Shown: piece by piece, positions 1 to 9,934 of the stretch
Layout of the letters: each line of letters begins with the position of its first letter
Position numbering within the stretch: the stretch's first letter is position 1
From: Mucilaginibacter endophyticus
Lineage (GTDB): Bacteria > Bacteroidota > Bacteroidia > Sphingobacteriales > Sphingobacteriaceae
Assembly (NCBI RefSeq): GCF_003351025.1
Contig: NZ_QPCG01000001.1
Location: forward strand, 441,949 to 505,948
DNA: 64,000 nucleotides
Reading direction: 5' to 3'
Program-made: the position numbers and the translations under genes
Notes under the pieces: generated by a model
What the model saw: the letters and a program-made list of their open reading frames with translations, nothing else
Databases searched by the model: none
What the model was told of the DNA's origin: nothing

Positions 1-1
1 C

Positions 2-2074
2 GAGGAAGGTTTTGCCTATGCTGATCAGGGCTTGATTGACATTTTGAATGTGCCCATGGTTTACGGTGATCCTAAACACGCTTTAACCGAGCCTTTGAGT
101 ATCGTTATCTCAAAAAGCAAGGCCGATAAATATTTTCCCGGCCAAAACCCTATAGGGAAGGTGATCTACCTTAATAATAACAAAACCAGGCCTTTTAAAA
201 TATCGGCAGTAATGCAGGATATGCCGCAAAACTCGCACCTGCACGAGTTTAAGTTTTTGTTGACTCTTGCCGGAGTTGAGTTTTGGAATGGTGAGCAAGC
301 CACCTGGGACGCCAATAACTACCATATTTATATGGCCTTGAAACCCGGTACTAACATAGCACAGTTTGAAAAAAAGGTAAGCACCAATATTCTTAAAAAC
401 TACTATGTGCCCAACATGATTAAAAATGGCGATAAGCGCGCCAGCAAGGTGATGGATATATTTAGCCTGAAGGTGCAGAATATCCAGGATATCAATCTCC
501 GTTCTTATGATATTCATGATGGCATGTCGCACGGAGATATGAGGTTTATCTGGTTGTTTGGCGCGGTAGCCGGCTTTATTTTGGTGATTGCCTGTATCAA
601 TTTTATTAACCTTTCAACCGCCAAATCGGCCAACAGGGCCAAGGAGGTAGGTTTGCGCAAAGTAGTTGGCTCGCAACGGAGCGGCTTGATCAGGCAGTTC
701 CTTACCGAATCATTACTATATAGCTTTTTCTCTTTTGTTTTAGGCTTAATACTGGCCTGGGTTATGTTGCCTTACTTTAATATTCTGGCATCCAAATCGC
801 TGCATATGCCATGGGCACAATGGTGGCTGGTTCCGGTGGTATTAGCTTCGGCTTTCCTGATTGGTATTGTGGCCGGCATTTATCCCGCGTTTTACCTGTC
901 GGGCTTTAAACCAGCTGATGTGCTGAAAGGCAAACTAAGCACCGGCAGCAAAAGCTCGGGCCTCAGGAATGTGCTGGTAGTTTTTCAGTTTACAACATCT
1001 ATTATACTCATTATCAGCACAGTGGTTATTTATAACCAGATGCAGTTTATCCTTAATAAAAAGGTAGGCTTTGAAAAAGACCAGGTAGTGATGATACAGG
1101 GTACCAACACGCTTGATAACCAGGTGAAGGCATTCAAGAATGAACTTGTAAAGCTGCCTACAGTTAAAAGTGCTTCCATCAGTGATTTCCTGCCTGTATC
1201 AGGCACCAAGCGCAATGGCAACCAGTTTTTTAACGATGGTAAGCAAAAAACAGAAGCTGGTGTTGGCGGTCAGTTTTGGAATGTTGATCATGATTACCTG
1301 AAAACTTTAGGCATTAAACTGGTGGCAGGTCGTGATTTTAATCCTGATATGAAAACGGATTCACAGGCCGTGATCATTAACCAAACCATGGCGAGCAAAC
1401 TGGGGCTCAAAAATCCGATAGGTAAAAAGATCGTTAATTACGGGGCTGGCAGAACAATTATTGGCGTAGTGCAGGATTTTAATTTTGAATCCATGCGTGA
1501 TGGTATCGAGCCTATGGTACTCCACCTGGAAGCAAGCGAATCAATAGTATCTGTAAAAATAAAAGCAGGTGATGTGAAGAACGCCCTCGCGCAGATTACC
1601 GCCACCTGGAAACAATTTGCGCCCAACCAGCCAATCCGCTATACTTTTATGGATGAGCGTTTTGCCAGCATGTATGCCGATGTACAGCGTATGGGACGCA
1701 TCTTTACCAGTTTCGCGGTATTGGCTATCATCATAGCCTGTCTTGGCTTGTTTGCTTTAGCCGCCTTTATGGCCGAGCAGCGCAGCAAGGAAATAGGTAT
1801 CCGTAAAGTGCTGGGCGCTACTATAGGAAACATCACTACCATGCTGTCCATGAATTTTGTGAAACTGGTATTTATTGCCATTGTAATAGCAACGCCTATA
1901 GCGTATTACGCTATGACCCAATGGCTGCAGGATTTCACCTACCGGGTAGAGCTGAGGTGGTGGATGTTTGCTCTTGCAGGCATAGCTGCTATCATGATAG
2001 CGCTGGCCACAGTAAGTTACCAAAGCATAAAAGCCGCGTTAATGAACCCGGTAAAGAGTTTGAAAACGGAGTAG
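2..2074 (+). CDS. MacB/FtsX-type ABC transporter permease, 5'-truncated by the window edge
   Basis: The frame is open from base 2, so the N-terminus lies outside the window and about 690 residues are visible. They hold the end of a periplasmic MacB core domain, a first FtsX membrane domain (IACINFINLSTAKSANRAKE, followed by EVGLRK), a second periplasmic domain, and a second FtsX domain (CLGLFALAAFMAEQRSKEIG) ending in NPVKSLKTE. This is the Bacteroidota double MacB_PCD/FtsX architecture of roughly 800 residues. Known relatives use ATP hydrolysis by a partner to drive export or envelope mechanochemistry rather than import; the substrate cannot be told. It is the first of four tandem paralogues and no ATP-binding partner is adjacent on the visible side. 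The family call is firm. Confidence 0.93.
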   Translation, partial: EEGFAYADQGLIDILNVPMVYGDPKHALTEPLSIVISKSKADKYFPGQNPIGKVIYLNNNKTRPFKISAVMQDMPQNSHLHEFKFLLTLAGVEFWNGEQATWDANNYHIYMALKPGTNIAQFEKKVSTNILKNYYVPNMIKNGDKRASKVMDIFSLKVQNIQDINLRSYDIHDGMSHGDMRFIWLFGAVAGFILVIACINFINLSTAKSANRAKEVGLRKVVGSQRSGLIRQFLTESLLYSFFSFVLGLILAWVMLPYFNILASKSLHMPWAQWWLVPVVLASAFLIGIVAGIYPAFYLSGFKPADVLKGKLSTGSKSSGLRNVLVVFQFTTSIILIISTVVIYNQMQFILNKKVGFEKDQVVMIQGTNTLDNQVKAFKNELVKLPTVKSASISDFLPVSGTKRNGNQFFNDGKQKTEAGVGGQFWNVDHDYLKTLGIKLVAGRDFNPDMKTDSQAVIINQTMASKLGLKNPIGKKIVNYGAGRTIIGVVQDFNFESMRDGIEPMVLHLEASESIVSVKIKAGDVKNALAQITATWKQFAPNQPIRYTFMDERFASMYADVQRMGRIFTSFAVLAIIIACLGLFALAAFMAEQRSKEIGIRKVLGATIGNITTMLSMNFVKLVFIAIVIATPIAYYAMTQWLQDFTYRVELRWWMFALAGIAAIMIALATVSYQSIKAALMNPVKSLKTE

Positions 2075-2088
2075 AGGTGGTTAGAGGC

Positions 2089-2177
2089 GTCTGAACCTGA
2101 ATTAAACGAATTAAAGAATTTATAGAATTTGCTCAGCATTCTGTTAATTCTTTAATTCTATAAATTCCAGTTCAGAC
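2089..2177. repeat. TGTCTGAAC-type palindromic intergenic element (copy 1)
   Basis: An 89-bp imperfect palindrome bounded by GTCTGAAC and GTTCAGAC. The AT-rich arms (AATTAAAGAATTTATAGAATT against AATTCTTTAATTCTATAAATT) surround a short unpaired centre. Other copies of the same design lie at 9772-9866 and 59795-59938, and a half copy lies at 26402-26410. Confidence 0.8.
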
Positions 2178-2192
2178 AATTGTGCGACAAGC

Positions 2193-2232
2193 ACCAATGA
2201 ACAAGTGAACTAATGAACCATTGAACCAATAA
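2193..2232 (+). repeat. 8-bp periodic AATGAACn repeat upstream of a permease gene
   Basis: The stretch reads as consecutive octamers (aatgaaca, agtgaact, aatgaacc, attgaacc) ending just before the ATG at 2234. The same strings recur at 4811-4850 before the next permease gene. Confidence 0.6.
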
Positions 2233-2233
2233 A

Positions 2234-4663
2234 ATGATAAAAAGTTATTTAAAAACGGCATGGCGGTTTTTGTTGAAAAACAAAACCTTTAGTTTGATTA
2301 ATATAGTGGGTTTGGCTACGGGTACGCTTTGCTGCCTTTACATTTTGCTGTATGTGCAGGATCAGTACAGTTATGATAAGCAACATAAGGATGTTAAAGA
2401 TATTTATCGCGTTACCACCGCGCTTGAACTAACAGGTGATAAACACAATAGTGCCACCAGCTCGCCGCCGATTACACTGGCCATGAAAAACGATTTTGGT
2501 GAGGTATTGCAATATACCCGCCTGGTAACTACCGAAGGTTTTGGCGCCAAGCAGCACCTGTTACGTTACAAGGAAAAATCATTTTATCAGCAAAATGCCG
2601 CTTATGTTGATTCTACGTTTTTTGATGTGTTCAACTTCCATTTTGTAGCCGGTAATGCTAATAAAGTACTGTCCGAGCCTTATACCATTGTATTGGAGAA
2701 ACCCGTTGCCGATAAACTTTTTGGCAGTGAAAACGCGGTAGGGAAAATGATCTCTATTGATAATTCATTCGGTAAGCATGATTTTAAGGTTACCGGGGTA
2801 ATAGATGAAAGTGCAGGCCAGTCGCACATTAAGGTGAGTATGTTCATAGCCATGAACAGTGGTGGCTTAGGTCAGTACGTAAGGCAAAATACAACCTGGG
2901 CAGGCAACAACTTTTTGTACGCTTATGTAAAACTTCGTCCGGATGCTAATGCTGCCGCGCTTGAAAAAAAGCTTCCCGACTTTTTAAATAAATACGGGGC
3001 CGATCAACTGAAAACGCTCGGCATGAAAAAGGTATTGCACCTGCAACCGGTAACCATCATTCATACAACGCCAGGACTTGAGCATGAACCTACCAAAACG
3101 CTTGATCCGGCATTCTTGTATATCATGATATTGGTGGCCGTGCTGATACAAGTGGTGGCGTGTATTAATTTCATGAACCTTTCAACCGCACGGGCATCAA
3201 AACGGGCTAAGGAAGTTGGTGTACGTAAGGTAATAGGTGCCGGTCAGGGCGATTTGATGAAACAATTTTTGGGCGAATCATTTATGCTCACACTCATTGG
3301 CGTGGCTATAGCCCTGCCATTGCTGATAGTACTGCTACCATATCTAAACCAAATTACCCATACCGATATTCACTTGTCGTTTTTTACCAATTATAAACTT
3401 TGGGTAATGCTGGTGTGTATGGTGGTGGTTACCGGCCTTGTGGCTGGTAGCTATCCGGCTTTTTACCTGTCGGCGTTTAAAGCCATTAAGGTGATCAAGG
3501 GGAATTTTACCAATCATATTTCGGCTGCCGGTATCCGTAAATCATTGGTGGTATTCCAGTTTGTATTGTCGATAGTGTTGATAGCAGGCATTATTGTGAT
3601 ATACAGCCAGCTTAACTTCGTGAAGAATAAAGACCTGGGTTTCGATCAAAACCAAAAGCTGATATTTAATTTTTATACCGAAACCACCCAAGGCAAAATG
3701 AAAAATTTTGCAAACGATTTGAGGCAGCTGGCCGGGGTTAAAACTGTAAGCAATGCCGATAATTACCTAAGCCAGTTTGTACCTCATGATCATGGGGTTT
3801 ATACTGCAGGCGGCAACATGGCTACCGCAACAGATGCGCAAAATATTAATACTGACGAGTTTTTTGCCAAAGCAAACGGCATTAAAATAATTGCAGGCAG
3901 AGATTTTCGTATTGGCGATACAACCCGCGTGCTTATCAATCAAACTTTGTGCAAACGATTAGGAATAAAACCTGACGCCGCACCCGGCACCCGGCTTTAT
4001 ACCCAATATGCGCCGGATCCGGTAAGTTTTGTTGAGGTGGCCGGTGTAATGAAAGATTTTAATTACAACTCCCTGCATATGGAAGTAAAGCCATTTATGT
4101 TGGTTTACCGGAACGATCCGCGGCAGTTTAATGTAATGGTGGTATCAACCAGTAGCAAAAACTATAAATCGATGCTTGACAAAATGGAAGCCCTGTGGCG
4201 AAAAGACATTGCCGATGCTCCATTTGAATATTCATTTTTAGATGCCGAAGTACAAAAGCAATATGAGAGTGAGGTTACCCTTTCGCAAATCATCAACACC
4301 TTTACGCTGATGGCTATCGTAATTTCTTGTCTTGGTTTGTTTGGCCTGGCAGCCTTCAGTGCCGAGCAGCGCAGCAAAGAGATTGGCGTACGCAAAGTAC
4401 TTGGAGCCAGCGTAACCGGTATTGTACAGCTGTTATCAAAAGATTTTGTAAAGCTGGTACTGATAGCACTTGTAATAGCCACTCCAATTGCCTGGTGGGG
4501 TATGAGCAAATGGCTGCAGGCCTTTGAATACCGGGTAAGCATAAGCTGGTGGATGTTTGCCCTGGCCGGTGTGCTGGCATTGGTAATAGCGCTTATCACG
4601 GTAAGCTCGCAAGCCGTCAGAGCGGCAAGAATGAACCCGGTGAAGAGTTTGAAGGCGGAGTAG
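2234..4663 (+). CDS. MacB/FtsX-type ABC transporter permease
   Basis: A full-length 809-residue permease. It has an N-terminal membrane anchor (about residues 17-37), a periplasmic MacB core domain (about 45-270), a first FtsX block of helices (about 290-410) with the motif ACINFMNLSTARASKRAKEV, a re-entry helix near 435-460, a second periplasmic domain (about 465-670), and a second FtsX block (about 690-800) with CLGLFGLAAFSAEQRSKEIG. The start MIKSYLKTAWRFLLKNK matches the amphipathic N-terminus of the neighbouring paralogues. It presumably needs a separate ATPase, and none is encoded beside it. The substrate is unknown; export or envelope stress roles are inferred only from the MacB family. 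Confidence 0.94.
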   Translation: MIKSYLKTAWRFLLKNKTFSLINIVGLATGTLCCLYILLYVQDQYSYDKQHKDVKDIYRVTTALELTGDKHNSATSSPPITLAMKNDFGEVLQYTRLVTTEGFGAKQHLLRYKEKSFYQQNAAYVDSTFFDVFNFHFVAGNANKVLSEPYTIVLEKPVADKLFGSENAVGKMISIDNSFGKHDFKVTGVIDESAGQSHIKVSMFIAMNSGGLGQYVRQNTTWAGNNFLYAYVKLRPDANAAALEKKLPDFLNKYGADQLKTLGMKKVLHLQPVTIIHTTPGLEHEPTKTLDPAFLYIMILVAVLIQVVACINFMNLSTARASKRAKEVGVRKVIGAGQGDLMKQFLGESFMLTLIGVAIALPLLIVLLPYLNQITHTDIHLSFFTNYKLWVMLVCMVVVTGLVAGSYPAFYLSAFKAIKVIKGNFTNHISAAGIRKSLVVFQFVLSIVLIAGIIVIYSQLNFVKNKDLGFDQNQKLIFNFYTETTQGKMKNFANDLRQLAGVKTVSNADNYLSQFVPHDHGVYTAGGNMATATDAQNINTDEFFAKANGIKIIAGRDFRIGDTTRVLINQTLCKRLGIKPDAAPGTRLYTQYAPDPVSFVEVAGVMKDFNYNSLHMEVKPFMLVYRNDPRQFNVMVVSTSSKNYKSMLDKMEALWRKDIADAPFEYSFLDAEVQKQYESEVTLSQIINTFTLMAIVISCLGLFGLAAFSAEQRSKEIGVRKVLGASVTGIVQLLSKDFVKLVLIALVIATPIAWWGMSKWLQAFEYRVSISWWMFALAGVLALVIALITVSSQAVRAARMNPVKSLKAE

Positions 4664-4710
4664 ATTGATTTCGGATTTCGGACGTTCGATTTCGGAGTTG
4701 AGAAATAATA
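4664..4710. repeat. TTTCGGA periodic string
   Basis: Just after the stop codon the sequence repeats gatttcgga, atttcgga and gatttcgga. A reverse-oriented version of the same string lies at 57839-57873, and a fragment lies near 9760. It is non-coding. Confidence 0.45.
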
Positions 4711-4714
4711 AATA

Positions 4715-4800
4715 ATGTCATTGGAAGGCATGAAGCAATCGCATACTATACAGAGCGGCGCTGCTTCCGTGCGGTTGCCACGCTGCGCTCGCAATGACAT
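4715..4800. repeat. GTCATTGCGAGG-type palindromic repeat (copy 1)
   Basis: The element is bounded by ATGTCATT and AATGACAT. It contains gaagcaatcgcatactatacag, which is shared with 55776-55840, and the terminal gctcgcaatgacat. It is followed at 4811-4850 by the octamer string found at 2193. This is a dispersed intergenic repeat, non-coding despite an open reading frame crossing it. Confidence 0.65.
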
Positions 4801-4854
4801 GAGTGATAGGCCACCAATGAACTAATGAACAAGTGAACCAATGAACTGAAAACC

Positions 4855-7215
4855 ATGTTAAAAAATTACCTTAAAATCGCGTTCCGCAATATTGTTAAAA
4901 ACAAGGTGCATGCCTTTATTAACATTGCGGGTTTATCGGTAGGGATGGCGGTGGCCATGCTTATCGGTCTCTGGGTTTGGGATGAGCTGTCGTTTGATAA
5001 ATACCACAGCACCTATGATCGCGTAGGGCAGATCATGACGAGCCAGAAGGGTAATGACGATGTGATAACCTTCCGGTCAACCGTGGTACCCTTGAGTGCC
5101 GATTTGCGTACTCGCTATGGCAGCGATTTTAAACATATTTCTCTTTTCTGGCCGGGGGCGCATATCCTCGCTGTAGGTGATAAAAAAATAACACAAACCG
5201 GTGGCTGGGCCGAAGCGGGTATGCCGGCAATGCTGGCACTGAAAATGGTTAAGGGCGGTTATACCGATTTTAAAGATCCATCGTCAATGATCATTTCACA
5301 ATCGGTAGCCAAGTCACTTTTTGGTGATGCCGACCCGCTAAACAAAACCATTAAGGCTGATAATAAAACAAACCTTAAAGTTATCGGCGTTTATGAAGAC
5401 CTGCCACGTAATACTTCGTTTTACGAAACAAGGTTCCTGATGCCTTTTTTTAACAAAGACAACTGGTGGAGTACACAAACCGCTGCCTGGGATAACCACG
5501 GCTGTTCGTTGTATGTTCAACTGGCAGATAATGCTGACTTTGATAAAGTTTCGGCCAAAATACGCAACGTTACCAAAGCGCATTTTAAGCCTTTTGATGA
5601 AACTATACAGGTTCATCCCATGAGCAAGTGGCATTTATACAGCGAATTTAAGAATAGGAAACCCGTAGGCGGCCTTATCGAAATGGTTTGGCTGTTCGGT
5701 ATTATCGGGGTGTTTGTATTGCTGCTGGCTTGTATCAATTTTATGAACCTAAGCACAGCCCGCAGTGAAAAGCGGGCGAAAGAAGTTGGCATCCGGAAAT
5801 CTATCGGTTCATTACGTTCACAGCTAATTAATCAGTTCCTGAGTGAATCTGTCATGTTTTCCTGCCTGGCATTGGTAGTTACCTTCGGAATAGTTTTGAT
5901 AGCGTTGCCGTCATTCAATCACATCGCTGATAAGCAGATAGCGCTACCCTGGGGTAATGTATGGTTTTGGCTGATGCTTTTAAGTTTTACGTTGTTTACA
6001 GGGATCATTGCAGGAAGTTATCCTGCCTTTTATCTATCGTCATTCGAGCCTGTGAAAGTATTAAAAGGCACATTCAAGGTTGGCCGTTTAGCCTCAATGC
6101 CCCGGAAAGTATTGGTGGTGGTACAGTTTACGGTTTCAATAATGCTCATCATCGGCACCATTGTTGTTTTCAGGCAGATCCAGTATGCTAAAAACCGGCC
6201 TGTGGGTTATTCACGCGCGGGACTGTTGACTATCGATATGAATACCCCCGAAATTTACGGGCACTATGAAGCAATGCGTAACGACCTGATCCAAACAGGA
6301 GCGGTTGAAGACATGGCCGAATCTAACAGCACAACTAATGAGATCTGGGCACGCAACGGCGGTTTTGAATGGGAAGGTAAAGATCCTAAGTTTGAACCCA
6401 CCTTTGCATCAATTGCGGTAACCTATGATTATGGAAATACCATAGGCTGGAAAATTATCCAGGGCCGTGATTTTTCAAGAAGTTTTCCTACGGATACCGG
6501 CGGCTTTATTATGAACGAGTCGGCAGTAAAAATGACAGGCATTAAAAACCCGATAGGCAAGGTGATCAAATGGGGAGGTAGGCCTCATTTGGTTACCGGA
6601 GTTGTTAAGGACATGATCATGGAATCGCCCTATAACAAACCTGTAGCCTCCATATTTATGATGATTCCGGGTTGGGTTAACTTTATAACCCTGAGGGTTA
6701 AACCCACTATGCCAATGCAGGAAGCATTGAAAAAGATAGAACCTGCGTTTAAAAAATATAATCCCGGCAGCCCCTTCAATTTTAAATTTAATGACGATGA
6801 ATATGCGAGCAAGTTTTCGGACGAGCAGCGCATAGGCAACCTGGCTGCCATTTTCGCGGTGCTGGCTATATTTATATCATGCCTTGGTTTGTTTGGCCTG
6901 GCCTCATTTGTAGCCGAGCAGCGTATTAAGGAAATAGGCGTGCGTAAGGTACTTGGTGCATCGGTAGCTAACCTGTGGCGTTTGCTTTCGACGGAATTTG
7001 TGGTGCTGGTTACCATATCGTTGTTTATCGCTATACCGGTTGCTTATTACTACATGAACAACTGGCTGCACAGGTATGAATACCGATCAACCATAACCTG
7101 GTGGATCTTCGGGGCATCGGGTGTGGGTGCTATAGTAATCACATTGCTAACCGTGAGCTATCATGCCATAAAAGCGGCACTGGCTAATCCGGTGAAGAAT
7201 TTGAGGAGTGAATAA
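4855..7215 (+). CDS. MacB/FtsX-type ABC transporter permease
   Basis: A 786-residue paralogue with the same layout: N-terminal anchor (about 18-42, IAGLSVGMAVAMLIGLWVWD), periplasmic MacB core, FtsX block 1 at about 275-400 (ACINFMNLSTARSEKRAKEV), a helix near 420-445, a second periplasmic domain, and FtsX block 2 near 665-780 (CLGLFGLASFVAEQRIKEIG). It resembles the following gene (7334-9727) more than the two preceding ones: both have the SVGMAVAMLIGLW anchor and the HPMSKWHL segment before block 1. That suggests a recent duplication within the array. No ATPase is adjacent and the substrate is unknown. Confidence 0.94.
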   Translation: MLKNYLKIAFRNIVKNKVHAFINIAGLSVGMAVAMLIGLWVWDELSFDKYHSTYDRVGQIMTSQKGNDDVITFRSTVVPLSADLRTRYGSDFKHISLFWPGAHILAVGDKKITQTGGWAEAGMPAMLALKMVKGGYTDFKDPSSMIISQSVAKSLFGDADPLNKTIKADNKTNLKVIGVYEDLPRNTSFYETRFLMPFFNKDNWWSTQTAAWDNHGCSLYVQLADNADFDKVSAKIRNVTKAHFKPFDETIQVHPMSKWHLYSEFKNRKPVGGLIEMVWLFGIIGVFVLLLACINFMNLSTARSEKRAKEVGIRKSIGSLRSQLINQFLSESVMFSCLALVVTFGIVLIALPSFNHIADKQIALPWGNVWFWLMLLSFTLFTGIIAGSYPAFYLSSFEPVKVLKGTFKVGRLASMPRKVLVVVQFTVSIMLIIGTIVVFRQIQYAKNRPVGYSRAGLLTIDMNTPEIYGHYEAMRNDLIQTGAVEDMAESNSTTNEIWARNGGFEWEGKDPKFEPTFASIAVTYDYGNTIGWKIIQGRDFSRSFPTDTGGFIMNESAVKMTGIKNPIGKVIKWGGRPHLVTGVVKDMIMESPYNKPVASIFMMIPGWVNFITLRVKPTMPMQEALKKIEPAFKKYNPGSPFNFKFNDDEYASKFSDEQRIGNLAAIFAVLAIFISCLGLFGLASFVAEQRIKEIGVRKVLGASVANLWRLLSTEFVVLVTISLFIAIPVAYYYMNNWLHRYEYRSTITWWIFGASGVGAIVITLLTVSYHAIKAALANPVKNLRSE

Positions 7216-7217
7216 TA

Positions 7218-7330
7218 GATATGTCATTGTACCATTTGCTTTGCGTCATTGAGTCATTTGCCTGGCGCTATCAAATTTGACAAGCAAAAAATGACCGAAT
7301 GACACGCAGTAAATGACCTAATGATATAAT
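7218..7330. repeat. TCATT/AATGA palindromic periodic repeat
   Basis: The left half (tcattgtaccatttgctttg, then cgtcattgagtcatt) is the inverted counterpart of the right half (aaatgaccgaatgacacgca, then gtaaatgacctaatga). Both have an 8-9-bp period. It fills most of the gap before the fourth permease gene. Confidence 0.55.
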
Positions 7331-7333
7331 ATC

Positions 7334-9727
7334 ATGTTTAAAAACTATTTAACCGTTGCGTGGCGAAATCTTGTTAAGAACAAGGCGCATACGCTTATTA
7401 ATATTACGGGCCTTTCGGTGGGGATGGCTGTTGCTATGCTCATTGGCCTTTGGATCTGGGATGAGTTATCGTACAATAAAAACTTCGACAACTATGACCG
7501 GATAGTTCAGGTTTGGCAAAACCAGACTTTTAACGGTGTAACAGGGTCTCAAACGGCCATGCCTATACCCCTGGGTTATAAGTTAAGGGATGATTATAAA
7601 CACGATTTTAAATACGTGGTGCTTTCTTCCTGGAATTTCGGACACATTATGGCCTATGGTGAGAAAAAGCTTACTAAGGACGGAAGTTATATGCAAGCCG
7701 AAGCGCCCAATATGCTTACGTTAAAAATGCTGAGGGGCACACGTGAGGGTTTGAAAGATCCATCGTCTGTTTTACTTTCAGCTTCATTGGCTAAGGCTTT
7801 GTTTGGAGATACCGATCCGATGCTTAAAACCATCAAAATTGATAACGTATGGAATGTTAAAGTAACCGGTGTTTATGAAGACATGCGGCACAACTCAGAA
7901 TTTCGCGAGCTGGGTTTTATAGCTCCGTGGGATTTATACATGACCACCGCGCCGTGGTTAAAACGAGCTGAAACACGTTGGGGCAATAACTCCTGGCAAA
8001 TATTCGCACAGCTGAAACCCGGTGTTGACGCCGCTAAAGTTTCTGCCGAGATCAAAGACCTTAAATTGCATGCTATCAAAGCCCAGGGAGACGATGTAGG
8101 GGCCAGCTTTAAACCGGTAGTATTCCTGCACCCAATGAGTAAATGGCATCTGCACTCTGAGTTTAAAGATGGTTTTAATACCGGAGGAGATATCAAATTT
8201 GTGTGGATGTTTGGCATCATAGGTGTATTTGTATTAATGCTGGCCTGTATTAACTTCATGAACCTGAGCACCGCCCGCAGCGAAAAGCGGGCTAAAGAAG
8301 TAGGCATCCGTAAAACGGTTGGATCATTAAGGAGCCGACTCATTAGCCAGTTTTTTATTGAGTCGGTAATATTGGCGCTGTTTGCTTTTCTTATTTCGAT
8401 TTTGCTTGCTCAGCTTACGCTATCATGGTTCAATACCGTTGCCGACAAAACTATGCATATACTTTGGGGCAGCGCTATTTTTTGGCTGCTTGGATTAGGC
8501 TTCAGTATCACTACCGGCTTAACAGCGGGCAGTTACCCGGCGTTCTATCTGTCGTCATTCCAGCCTGTTAAAGTACTTAAGGGTACTTTTAAGGCCGGCC
8601 GTTACGCCGCTATACCCCGTAAGGTACTGGTGGTACTGCAGTTTGCCGTATCAGTTACGCTTATCATAGGTACAATCATTGTTTTCAGGCAGGTGCAGTA
8701 CACCAAGAACAGGCCTATCGGTTATGAGCGTACCGGGTTGGTACAGATAGATATGCGCACCGATGAAATTCATAAACATTTTGAAGCCGTAAGGAACGAT
8801 CTGCTTAAATCGGGGGCTATCATTGAAATTGCCGAGTCGGGTAGTCCGCTTACTGCTGTGTATTCAAACAATAGCGGACTAAACTGGCGTGGTAAACCTG
8901 CCGGCTTACAGGACGACTTCGCTACGATAACGCTTAGTCCGGAGTTTGGAAAGGTTGCTCAGTGGAAGTTGGTTGAAGGCCGCGATTTTGAACGCAACAG
9001 ATTGGGCGATTCATCAAGCATGATTGTAAATGAAACTGCCGCCCGTTTTATGAATTTTAAGCATGCGGTAGGTGAAACAATAGACTGGGGAAAAAAATTT
9101 AAGATCATAGGTGTAGTAAAGGATATGGTGATGTCATCGCCGTACGAGCCGGTCAAGTCGTCGATATTTTTGCTGGATAATGACCCGGGCGGGCTTGTAG
9201 ATATCCGCTTAAACCCAAAAATGAGCGCGCACGAGGCTATTGCCAAAATAGAACCGGTTTTTAAACAGTACGCTCCCGGAAGTCCGTTTGAATATAAATT
9301 TACCGACGAGGAATATGCCCGTAAATTCACTAATGAAGAGCGCATAGGCAAACTGGCCGGTTTTTTCACACTGCTGGCTATTTTTATCAGTTGTATGGGC
9401 TTATTTGGCATGGCATCGTTCATGGCCGAACAGCGCACTAAAGAAATTGGGGTACGCAAGGTACTGGGCGCGTCTGTTTTCAGCCTTTGGCAGCTAATGT
9501 CGAAAGAGTTTGTGGTATTGGTGAGTATCTCTTTATTGTTCGCTATACCTACAGCCTACTATTTTATGGAAGGCTGGTTGAAGGATTATAAGTACCAGGC
9601 CGAATTATCCTGGTGGATCTTCGGGCTTACGGCAATAGGCGCCATCGCGATTACGCTGCTTACAGTAAGTTATCAAAGTATAAAAGCTGCATCTATGAAC
9701 CCTGTAAAAAGTTTGAAAACGGAGTAG
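7334..9727 (+). CDS. MacB/FtsX-type ABC transporter permease
   Basis: A 797-residue paralogue and the last of the array. It has an N-terminal anchor (ITGLSVGMAVAMLIGLWIWD), a periplasmic core, FtsX block 1 at about 290-410 (ACINFMNLSTARSEKRAKEV), and a second periplasmic domain. FtsX block 2 lies near 675-790 (MGLFGMASFMAEQRTKEIGV), and the protein ends NPVKSLKTE, identical to the end of the first gene. The gene is followed by a palindromic element and a strong bidirectional terminator, so the permease unit ends here. Substrate and partner ATPase are not visible. Confidence 0.94.
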   Translation: MFKNYLTVAWRNLVKNKAHTLINITGLSVGMAVAMLIGLWIWDELSYNKNFDNYDRIVQVWQNQTFNGVTGSQTAMPIPLGYKLRDDYKHDFKYVVLSSWNFGHIMAYGEKKLTKDGSYMQAEAPNMLTLKMLRGTREGLKDPSSVLLSASLAKALFGDTDPMLKTIKIDNVWNVKVTGVYEDMRHNSEFRELGFIAPWDLYMTTAPWLKRAETRWGNNSWQIFAQLKPGVDAAKVSAEIKDLKLHAIKAQGDDVGASFKPVVFLHPMSKWHLHSEFKDGFNTGGDIKFVWMFGIIGVFVLMLACINFMNLSTARSEKRAKEVGIRKTVGSLRSRLISQFFIESVILALFAFLISILLAQLTLSWFNTVADKTMHILWGSAIFWLLGLGFSITTGLTAGSYPAFYLSSFQPVKVLKGTFKAGRYAAIPRKVLVVLQFAVSVTLIIGTIIVFRQVQYTKNRPIGYERTGLVQIDMRTDEIHKHFEAVRNDLLKSGAIIEIAESGSPLTAVYSNNSGLNWRGKPAGLQDDFATITLSPEFGKVAQWKLVEGRDFERNRLGDSSSMIVNETAARFMNFKHAVGETIDWGKKFKIIGVVKDMVMSSPYEPVKSSIFLLDNDPGGLVDIRLNPKMSAHEAIAKIEPVFKQYAPGSPFEYKFTDEEYARKFTNEERIGKLAGFFTLLAIFISCMGLFGMASFMAEQRTKEIGVRKVLGASVFSLWQLMSKEFVVLVSISLLFAIPTAYYFMEGWLKDYKYQAELSWWIFGLTAIGAIAITLLTVSYQSIKAASMNPVKSLKTE

Positions 9728-9771
9728 GGAGGTTAGTGATTGGAGATTAGAGGTTAGATGGATTTCGGAAT

Positions 9772-9866
9772 TGTCTGAACCTAAATTTATTGAATTAATG
9801 GATTATCAGAATAGAAGAACAGAGAATTCTATAAATTCTTTAATTCAATAAATTCGAGTTCAGACA
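9772..9866. repeat. TGTCTGAAC-type palindromic element (copy 2)
   Basis: Terminal 9-bp arms TGTCTGAAC and GTTCAGACA flank AT-rich sequence containing gaattctataaattctttaa. It has the same design as 2089-2177 and lies directly before the terminator at 9871. Confidence 0.8.
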
Positions 9867-9870
9867 AACA

Positions 9871-9905
9871 AAAAAAGAGCTGAAGGATTTTCCCTCAGCT
9901 CTTTT
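9871..9905. terminator. Bidirectional intrinsic terminator
   Basis: A perfect 11-bp stem AAAAGAGCTGA / TCAGCTCTTTT with loop aggattttccc. There is an A-run on one side and a T-run on the other, so it can end transcripts from both the permease array (+) and the bacilliredoxin gene (-). Confidence 0.85.
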
Positions 9906-9934
9906 ATGTTTTTAGCTTTCAGCCTTCAGCTTAA

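Noticed and set aside
4162..4800. Long minus-strand frame overlapping the second permease gene
   Set aside because: It runs antisense through a conserved permease and a repeat and has no recognisable protein features.
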